Positions 39,645 to 44,269 of a stretch of 44,269 bases of DNA are shown one piece after another; the stretch's first letter is position 1, and each line of letters begins with the position of its first letter. This DNA is from a virus. A program made the translations under genes and the position numbers. The DNA is taken from positions 1 through 44,269 of the IMG/VR virus record IMGVR_UViG_3300047509_000381; one strand, written 5' to 3'. The notes beneath the pieces were generated by a model, which was given only the letters and a program-made list of their open reading frames with translations, was not told where the DNA came from and did no database searches.

Positions 39645-40047
39645 GGCGCGGACGTTGCTTAAACGGTTGTGCAAGTCCACAACGGCCCGCGCCCAGCTAT
39701 TGGCGGCGAGACTGCGTGGGGTGACACGGGCATCCTGGCCGCCAAACATTTTTGGTGGGCGGCGAATAAGCATTGGGTGATACTCCCACGGTGGCCGCCC
39801 ACCTTTTTGCGGCGCGCCCACATTGGTGTGACAGATGAACGAGAGCCGCAAAATCTCGGGGCGGCGATTTTTTCCGGCCGCCCCTTTTTGCGAGCGCAGC
39901 AGCACCATGGTTGTCGCCACTCCCGTGGCGCCCGCAAAATCCTGGGACGGCGATGTTGTCGAGGTTGAATTATCCACTTGAAGGCCGTCCCCCTTTCCGA
40001 GCTGCGGCCGCCCCTCGGGAGTCGCCTTCAAGTTGGCAGCTCGAAAA
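39645..40047 (+). repeat. Stem-loop array B (8 back-to-back hairpins)
   Basis: Arms are 39645-39651/39686-39692, 39699-39706/39738-39745, 39754-39763/39794-39803, 39805-39813/39845-39853, 39858-39865/39877-39884, 39886-39897/39928-39939, 39944-39951/39984-39991 and 39998-40005/40036-40043. The first has a 34-nt loop that shrinks to about 30 nt with one extra pair, and its core C-G-G-T-T-G starts one or two places off. Six more have loops of 30-32 nt with a G-rich core (such as T-G-G-G-T-G, T-G-G-T-T-G, A-G-G-T-T-G or C-G-G-G-A-G) beginning at loop position 11. The fifth is a short hairpin with an 11-nt loop and T-run. Gaps are 1-8 bp. Stems differ between units but remain paired. Confidence 0.88.
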
Positions 40048-40158
40048 TTTCTCGCATCGGCAAAACCGCAGTTTCGCCACGTCCGAATATCCTGTGCACG
40101 AACGATCGTGGTGATGAAGATTCCGCTCATGGCCGCACGCGCAGATTTCTTTTGTCAT
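39970..40158 (-). CDS. Small zinc-binding protein, 62 aa
   Basis: The product begins M-T-K-E-I-C-A-C-G-H-E-R-N-L-H-H-H and continues with C-T-G-Y and C-R-C-E-K-F. This is the C-x-C-G-H-x4-H ... C ... C-x-C-x2-F pattern of a widespread small zinc protein of phages and bacteria. The recognisable part ends near residue 40; the remaining Gly/Arg/Ala tail is encoded by stem-loop units of array B and may be a non-conserved run-on. An alternative start is the ATG at 40170. Function unknown. Confidence 0.55.
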   Translation of the reverse strand: MTKEICACGHERNLHHHDRSCTGYSDVAKLRFCRCEKFSSCQLEGDSRGAAAARKGGRPSSG

Positions 40159-40178
40159 GTTCTGTCTCATAAAAATTT

Positions 40179-40373
40179 AGGGGCGGCCCCGGCTGGTAGG
40201 GGCGTCACTTCCGTTATGGGCCGCCCCTTTTCTCCACCGCGCTTCCACTCCGGATGATTACAAATACTCTGGCAGCGGAAATTTGTTCGGGGCGGCGCCC
40301 GCCGATTGGTCGGACACGCATTTATAGGCCCGCCCCCTGGCGCGTGACGAAGGAGAACGGACGCCACGCGCCA
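40179..40373 (+). repeat. Stem-loop array D (2 clear, 2 atypical units)
   Basis: Unit 1 has arms 40179-40188/40219-40228 (AGGGGCGGCC) and a 30-nt loop with G-G-G-G-C-G at positions 11-16. Unit 3 has arms 40289-40296/40328-40336 with one bulge, a 31-nt loop and T-G-G-T-C-G. Between them, about 40237-40278, lies a degenerate unit with a 4-bp stem but C-G-G-A-T-G at the expected place. The last hairpin (40338-40346/40365-40373) has a 9-bp stem and an 18-nt loop. Confidence 0.7.
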
Positions 40374-40378
40374 AACTC

Positions 40379-40984
40379 TCAAAACTCCTTCAATATCTCG
40401 GACTCCAGCGTCCGCAGCGTCTGGATGATGAATTCCGGCCCCGCGCCGCATGGCCGCCAACGCAAGAGCCTGACTTTCCCATCCTCAATGAACGCCCTGG
40501 CGATATCCGAAAGGTTTTGCGATTTCAGGTCGATGATGCGCTGCGCCCCTTCGCCGGTGCTGACGACGGTGGGCATCGAAATCCGCGCGCCGCTCTGCAA
40601 GGTGATCGGCACTCTTGTGAACGTGAAGATTAGGTTGCATGCCTGGCGAAGCAGTCCCGAGAAATAGTTACTCGCGGTATCGTAATTTAATGCTCTTCCG
40701 TGATTCGCGCTGAGATCCCACGCGATGAACGACAAGCTGTCATCCAGGCGCTCGACGCCATCAACGACGATGCTCTGCGCCGATGTTTTTAGCGCGAGGA
40801 ATTCTCCGACGAGCGCCGGAGGATTCTGCAACGCGACCATCTCTGCGGCGATAAGGTCCATCGCTGTTTGTCGCGTTGCCGGCGCCTTGCCTTCTGCGAT
40901 CCAGCGTTTCCATTCGGCCACGCACGCTATCGCGTACGCCCGCCTGGTGAATCTCTTAGGTTGCGGTGTGGGCAGTGAAGCCAT
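40379..40984 (-). CDS. Hypothetical early protein, 201 aa
   Basis: CAAGGAGAAAAG precedes the ATG. The N-terminal 60 residues are basic and helical (R-F-T-R-R-A-Y-A-I-A-C-V-A-E-W-K-R-W). The middle has beta segments (S-I-V-V-D-G-V-E-R-L-D-D-S-L-S-F-I-A-W-D) and a helix L-L-R-Q-A-C-N-L-I-F-T-F. No motif is recognised. It lies between stem-loop arrays D (3' side) and A (5' side). A replication or host-takeover role is only a guess from position. Confidence 0.55.
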   Translation of the reverse strand: MASLPTPQPKRFTRRAYAIACVAEWKRWIAEGKAPATRQTAMDLIAAEMVALQNPPALVGEFLALKTSAQSIVVDGVERLDDSLSFIAWDLSANHGRALNYDTASNYFSGLLRQACNLIFTFTRVPITLQSGARISMPTVVSTGEGAQRIIDLKSQNLSDIARAFIEDGKVRLLRWRPCGAGPEFIIQTLRTLESEILKEF

Positions 40985-41011
40985 TCTTTCTTTTCTCCTT
41001 GACTAAATTTG

Positions 41012-41219
41012 TGGGGCAGGTGTCCCCTCACAGGTTGTCAAGTCGGTCCCGACCTGCCCCATTGTCGCGCGAACATACTCAGGGTGACGCGAGTGGTTCG
41101 GCGCGAAACTTTTGGGAGCGTTCGTCGGGCTCGCAATGGATGTCGCGCCGCCGATGGGCGCTCCCTTGTTTTTGGCGACGCTGACTTCATGGGTGCCAGG
41201 CTCTGATCAGTCGCCAAAA
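41012..41219 (+). repeat. Stem-loop array A (4 units), between the 201-aa and IS110-like genes
   Basis: Unit 1 arms are 41012-41021/41052-41061 (TGGGGCAGGT, loop 30, core A-G-G-T-T-G). Unit 2 arms are 41065-41070/41101-41106 (TCGCGC, loop 30, core A-G-G-G-T-G). Unit 3 outer arms are 41114-41120/41159-41165 (GGGAGCG); extra inner pairing leaves a 30-nt loop with core T-G-G-A-T-G. Unit 4 arms are 41170-41179/41210-41219 (TTTTGGCGAC, loop 30, core T-G-G-G-T-G). The array begins 28 nt upstream of the 201-aa start and ends 8 nt from the IS110-like stop. Confidence 0.88.
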
Positions 41220-41227
41220 TTCCACGA

Positions 41228-42211
41228 TCAAGCCGCCGCGCTCCGTGAAATTCGCTTCTCTCCACGCATCCGCGTCCACCAGGCGCACAAAGCGTCCTTT
41301 ATCACCCGCCGTCGCGCCCGAGCGTTGCAATGCGTCTCAGTCAGTTCTGGGTGCTTAGCAATAATTTGCTCGCGGTAGAAGTCGTAAGCGGGCCGCCATT
41401 TCGGGTTTTTCACTTTCAGCATGCTGTCGCACCAGAGCCACCAGGCCGTTCTCAACGTCGGACTATAATGGAGCGATTCTCCGCGAGTCCTTTTTTCAGT
41501 TTTTCCGCCGACGACCGCGAAACCGCTGAACCTCCAAAGTTTCGCCACGGTCGCGAATTTTTCGGCGCCGCCCGTGAGGCCCACGACCGTGCTCGACGTG
41601 CCCCAGCTCTTGTCGGATATCGCGAGGATTTCATTCAAAATCACGCACTCCGGAATTGCTTTTGCGCGCCGCCCGATCTCTTTCTCCAAGGGCGATTCGA
41701 ATCTTTTGATATCTTCGCGGTGCTCGATCTCGGCCGCGCGCAACCATTCCGGCCGGTTCGGGTCGTCGTCCGTGTAGCCCATGGCGCGCGTCGATTCTGT
41801 TATCTTTTGCCCGCACGAAACACGGAAGTGCATGATGGCCTCGCGCAACTGCACCAGGGAGCGAAGCTCCATCAAGTCCTTGCGGAAAGTTACGACGCGG
41901 AACAATTCTGCGGGCAACGCGGCATACGCGGCGACGGCTTCTTCCGGCCCCAACCCTTTCTTGATTCCAAGATCGTGAAAGTGCCTATAAACTAGGACGA
42001 CGCCGTGAGATTGCAATTCCAGCAGCAGCGGGCCGAACGTTCCCAGGCTTGTTAGTCGCACTGTGCAATTGGGATTCAACGAGTTAATCCATTTGGAAAT
42101 TCCCGTGCCGGCGAGTTTCTGCGGCGGATTCGTTCCTTCACAAATGTAATAGATCGGGTCGCCGCCCCTTGGCCCCGAGAATGTCCGGTGTAAAACAAAG
42201 GTTTTAGTCAT
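41228..42211 (-). CDS. IS110-family-like transposase protein, 327 aa
   Basis: The ATG at 42211 overlaps the stop of the 91-aa gene (ATGA). Residues about 50-135 correspond to the end of the IS110 RuvC-like domain: L-x2-L-G-T-F-G-P-L-L-L-E-L, H-G-V-V-L-V-Y, K-K-G-L-G-P-E-E-A-V-A-A-Y-A and E-L-R-S-L-V-Q-L-R. Residues about 190-315 match its Transposase_20 part: I-L-A-I-S-D-K-S-W-G-T, F-A-T-V-A-K-L-W-R-F-S-G-F, Y-S-P-T-L-R-T-A-W and H-C-N-A-R-A-R-R-R. The E of the usual E-A-T/S-G motif and the T-D-x2-D-A acidic pair are not seen, so catalysis may be lost or divergent. It lies in a phage early operon bracketed by stem-loop arrays A and E, and no insertion-sequence ends are evident. Confidence 0.62.
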   Translation of the reverse strand: MTKTFVLHRTFSGPRGGDPIYYICEGTNPPQKLAGTGISKWINSLNPNCTVRLTSLGTFGPLLLELQSHGVVLVYRHFHDLGIKKGLGPEEAVAAYAALPAELFRVVTFRKDLMELRSLVQLREAIMHFRVSCGQKITESTRAMGYTDDDPNRPEWLRAAEIEHREDIKRFESPLEKEIGRRAKAIPECVILNEILAISDKSWGTSSTVVGLTGGAEKFATVAKLWRFSGFAVVGGKTEKRTRGESLHYSPTLRTAWWLWCDSMLKVKNPKWRPAYDFYREQIIAKHPELTETHCNARARRRVIKDALCAWWTRMRGEKRISRSAAA

Positions 42212-42483
42212 GCGGACCTCCGCGACACCCAGGTTAATATCAGCTCGCCTTCCATTCGCGGATTTGCGGCAGGTGAAAACAAGGGCATCGAGTGTTCGCA
42301 CATTCGCGAGAACCATTCGGACGCGCTTAGCATGTGAATCTGTCCGCCATCGCTCTCGTCGATGATTGGGGCCGCGTCGTCCATGCATGATGGGCACGGG
42401 CAATCTGGGCCGCTCAAAAGCGGCCCCATGCTTTCGCTGACGGCGCACTTTTCAAAGATAGTCAAATCAAGGTACGCGCTCAC
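42208..42483 (-). CDS. Hypothetical early protein, 91 aa
   Basis: A GTG at 42483 with AAAGGAG 7 nt upstream opens the frame, whose stop overlaps the IS110-like start. The product carries C-P-C-P-S-C-M-D-D (about 28-36), a compact Cys motif, and a C-terminal W-F-S-R-M-C-E-H segment, so it may bind zinc. The strict coupling to the IS110-like gene suggests a joint function. No family is recognised. Confidence 0.6.
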   Translation of the reverse strand: MSAYLDLTIFEKCAVSESMGPLLSGPDCPCPSCMDDAAPIIDESDGGQIHMLSASEWFSRMCEHSMPLFSPAANPRMEGELILTWVSRRSA

Positions 42484-42506
42484 TTTTTGTTCTCCTTTAG
42501 AATTTT

Positions 42507-42609
42507 GTGGCGGCGCTCGTGCCGTTCGGGCTGTCCATATCAACCGCGGCGCCGCCCACTTTGGAGCGGGCGCTATTTCGACGCTTGAAAATTGCGGCTC
42601 GGCCCGCTC
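42507..42609 (+). repeat. Stem-loop array E (2 units) upstream of the IS110-like operon
   Basis: Unit 1 has arms 42509-42516/42549-42556 (GGCGGCGC/GCGCCGCC), extended by 2 bp past a bulge, and a 32-nt loop with core C-G-G-G-C-T-G at position 11. Unit 2 has arms 42564-42571/42602-42609 (GAGCGGGC/GCCCGCTC) and an exactly 30-nt loop with core C-G-C-T-T-G at position 11. Confidence 0.82.
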
Positions 42610-42864
42610 ACAAATCGAAAATTAAAACAACTCGAATTGCGCGTCTGTATCGTTTAGTACAACATTGCCGTCGCGTCTCAGTTTTTAACAGAGAATCTTC
42701 AAAAAAATTTCACCGCGACGAGGTTTGCGACGTTTTCTAAAAATCCGCATCTAACCTATTTTTGCGAGCGCCGTTTTTGCTGCGGCGGGAGCGTTTGGCG
42801 CCCAGCAATTCCATAAAGAGTGACGGGGATTGACACGGAAAAAACGGCGGCGGAGAATTTAACG
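42610..42864. other. AT-rich intergenic region with a further imperfect hairpin
   Basis: This non-coding stretch lies between array E and the 56-aa gene and probably carries the promoters of the leftward 91-aa/IS110-like operon and of the rightward small gene. An imperfect hairpin (42762-42772 with 42797-42808, 24-nt loop) resembles the array units in stem but not in loop length. Confidence 0.45.
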
Positions 42865-43035
42865 ATGAAAACGAAGACGGTCGTGGTGGAGGTCCATCAC
42901 GTCCCGCAGAAGACCATCACCTTCACGCTATACAGCTGGACGTGCCCGAAGTGCCGGTCAAGATTCAGCCAGGCCGGCGCGCCCTTCAAGAAGAAGCCGA
43001 AATGCGATCACAGGTGGCAAAGCCCCGAACATTGA
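42865..43035 (+). CDS. Small zinc-ribbon protein, 56 aa
   Basis: The ATG at 42865 follows GGCGGAGAATTTAACG. The frame upstream lacks an RBS. The N-terminal half is beta-like (T-V-V-V-E-V-H-H-V-P) and then W-T-C-P-K-C-R-S-R-F and K-C-D-H complete a zinc ribbon (C-x2-C ... C-x-H). It is convergent with the integrase, 10 nt apart. It could be a regulator such as an excisionase or small DNA-binding factor, but no such motif is seen. Confidence 0.55.
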   Translation: MKTKTVVVEVHHVPQKTITFTLYSWTCPKCRSRFSQAGAPFKKKPKCDHRWQSPEH

Positions 43036-43045
43036 AGGGCGAAAT

Positions 43046-44269
43046 TTAGGCGCTGCGCACCATTCTCGGAATAACCTTCAAACTTGCATAGCGGTCTGTT
43101 TCACGGTTGGCAGATTCTCTGGTTTGTGAAGACTGACTGCTCAGCCAGTCGGCATAACCTTTCGTCTCGTTAATATCCGTATGCCCCGCCCATTTCGCAA
43201 CGGTGCAAATATCCTCACCATCCCGCAATTTGTTGGTGCAAAACACGTCCCTGAACCGATGCAGTTTTACTTTTTTGACAGCGGATTCCTCGACCGCTTC
43301 TTGCAGTTGGCGGAGAAGGTGACCCTCCACTTTCCCGTCGTCGGTTGGGAACAACAAACCCTTTTGTGGCAGCGCCAACAACTCCTCGATTAACGTATCG
43401 CTGATCGGAATTTCTCTGGTGCTCTCCGGCGTCTTGGGATGCCACGTGTTGTCCCGTGAGCGGCAGTTGGCGCAATCGACGCACGGCTTCTGCTCGATTG
43501 AAATTGTCATCGTGCGGCGGTCCACGTTCTCCCGGCGCAAGTGCGTGATCTCCTGCAACCTGCAACCCGTGGAGCGAAACAAGCGAATCAACAGGTTGAA
43601 AATGTATTTGTCCTTGGTGCAGGATTCCATCGCCACGATCTCCCACGGCTCGTACGGTTCCGGTGGCGGGTATTTGTTGTACTGGGGCCAGTCGGAAGCC
43701 AGCATCCCCCAGGTCTTCTTGCAGGACAAGAACGCCGGATCGACGACCCGCATCCAAGTGGAGACTGCGGCCATCATCGTGTCCACAGTTTTGTGGGCGT
43801 ACCCTTCGTCGAACATCGCGTTCTTGAATTTCAGCATGTCGTTGCGACCGAGCTGGTCCACATGAATTTTATTTTCCGCCAGCGCGGCGAAGGATTTCAA
43901 GATCCGGAATTTGTCCTTGATGGTTTTATCTGGCCGTCTGGCGAGGCGCAGGGCGGCGATGTAATTGTCGATCTCCGCCAGAATGACTTTCCGTGCGGAC
44001 GGCGGAGCGGCCCGGCGCTCGCGCTTCTCCTTGTCGATCCGCACGAGTTCCGATGCGCGGTTGATCTGGGCGTCCGGCAGGTTGTCCCCGACATAAAGCC
44101 AATCGCCGCTGTAGTTGATGTGGTACGTCCCACCGTCGTACCGGATCTCTTGCTTCTTGAATACAACGAAATTCGCCTTGGGCTTGTTGCAAGTGGGGTT
44201 GACGGCGAGCCTGCAATAGCGCGGGCCTGCGTCCATATTGCAGAGCTTGTACAGCGGGTATTTCAGCAT
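43046..44269 (-). CDS. int: Tyrosine recombinase/integrase, 407 aa (start at window edge)
   Basis: The catalytic residues of the family are all visible: R237 in S-T-G-C-R-L-Q-E-I, K279, H337-x2-R340 in K-L-H-R-F-R, H363 in W-A-G-H-T-D, and Y372 in K-G-Y-A-D. The N-terminal 80 residues include a Cys-containing arm-binding-like part. Residues about 95-185 are the SAM-like core-binding domain. An unusual three-Cys insertion C-V-D-C-A-N-C (263-269) lies in the beta region. The enzyme would integrate and, with helpers, excise the phage. The ATG is the last codon of the window, so a longer N-terminus is possible and the attachment site is not in view. Confidence 0.9.
   Translation of the reverse strand: MLKYPLYKLCNMDAGPRYCRLAVNPTCNKPKANFVVFKKQEIRYDGGTYHINYSGDWLYVGDNLPDAQINRASELVRIDKEKRERRAAPPSARKVILAEIDNYIAALRLARRPDKTIKDKFRILKSFAALAENKIHVDQLGRNDMLKFKNAMFDEGYAHKTVDTMMAAVSTWMRVVDPAFLSCKKTWGMLASDWPQYNKYPPPEPYEPWEIVAMESCTKDKYIFNLLIRLFRSTGCRLQEITHLRRENVDRRTMTISIEQKPCVDCANCRSRDNTWHPKTPESTREIPISDTLIEELLALPQKGLLFPTDDGKVEGHLLRQLQEAVEESAVKKVKLHRFRDVFCTNKLRDGEDICTVAKWAGHTDINETKGYADWLSSQSSQTRESANRETDRYASLKVIPRMVRSA

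Noticed and set aside
39645-40047. CRISPR array
   Set aside because: There is no identical repeat; unit sequences vary throughout and only pairing, loop length and a short core are shared. No cas genes are present.
39621-40130. 169-codon minus-strand open frame
   Set aside because: It runs through stem-loop array B; its product is Arg/Gly/Pro-rich, and the last codons are only the Shine-Dalgarno of the 96-aa gene.
41012-42609. Integron attC sites
   Set aside because: Palindromic units between small genes recall attC, but the GTTRRRY core, the L/R box layout and gene-cassette orientation are missing.

Overview
The window carries a podovirus-type temperate phage or prophage. GC is high and codon use is GC-rich. 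The left edge holds the start of a cellular gluconokinase gene and small soil-bacterium-like ORFs, so a host in or near Acidobacteriota is my guess; this rests on general impression, not on a search. There are no tail-tube, sheath or tape-measure genes. The head genes follow the order small terminase, large terminase, portal, scaffold, N4-gp56-like capsid, and are followed by nozzle and internal-virion-type genes, which fits a short-tailed virion.

Layout. 1-2.9 kb: gluconokinase start (cut by the edge), two small ORFs, a fused methyltransferase/Mrr-type nuclease and a small Zn-finger protein. 3.2-30.98 kb, all on the minus strand and read right to left: small Zn-finger proteins, a GroES-like co-chaperonin, terminases, portal, scaffold, capsid, decoration-type proteins, neck, a giant 1931-aa tail protein and internal-virion proteins. 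31.0-31.5 kb: a gene-free control or packaging region. 31.5-33.7 kb: a NusG-like factor behind an intrinsic terminator. 33.7-34.0 kb: an iteron cluster with an AT-rich stretch, a candidate origin. 34.0-39.2 kb: prim-pol/helicase (minus) divergent from an SSB-like protein and a family A DNA polymerase (plus). 39.2-42.6 kb: small early genes and an IS110-like transposase, separated by arrays of stem-loops. 43.0-44.3 kb: tyrosine integrase at the right edge.

Two observations stand out. First, the 808-codon virion gene ends in AGG GGG AAT CTT TGA C. This is the bacterial release factor 2 (prfB) +1 frameshift signal with its exact spacing. The +1 frame is open for 405 further codons and has no usable start in the first 49, so the phage probably makes a fusion protein of about 1213 aa through prfB-type recoding.

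Second, about 20 stem-loop units of about 50 bp fill the spaces between early genes. Their stems differ in sequence but stay complementary. Loops are almost always 30-32 nt, with a core of the form N-G-G-K-Y-G starting near loop position 11, always in the same orientation. One array has eight back-to-back hairpins. Two arrays bracket the IS110-like gene. I know of no described element that matches this.

No tRNA, CRISPR array or recognisable lysis gene was found.
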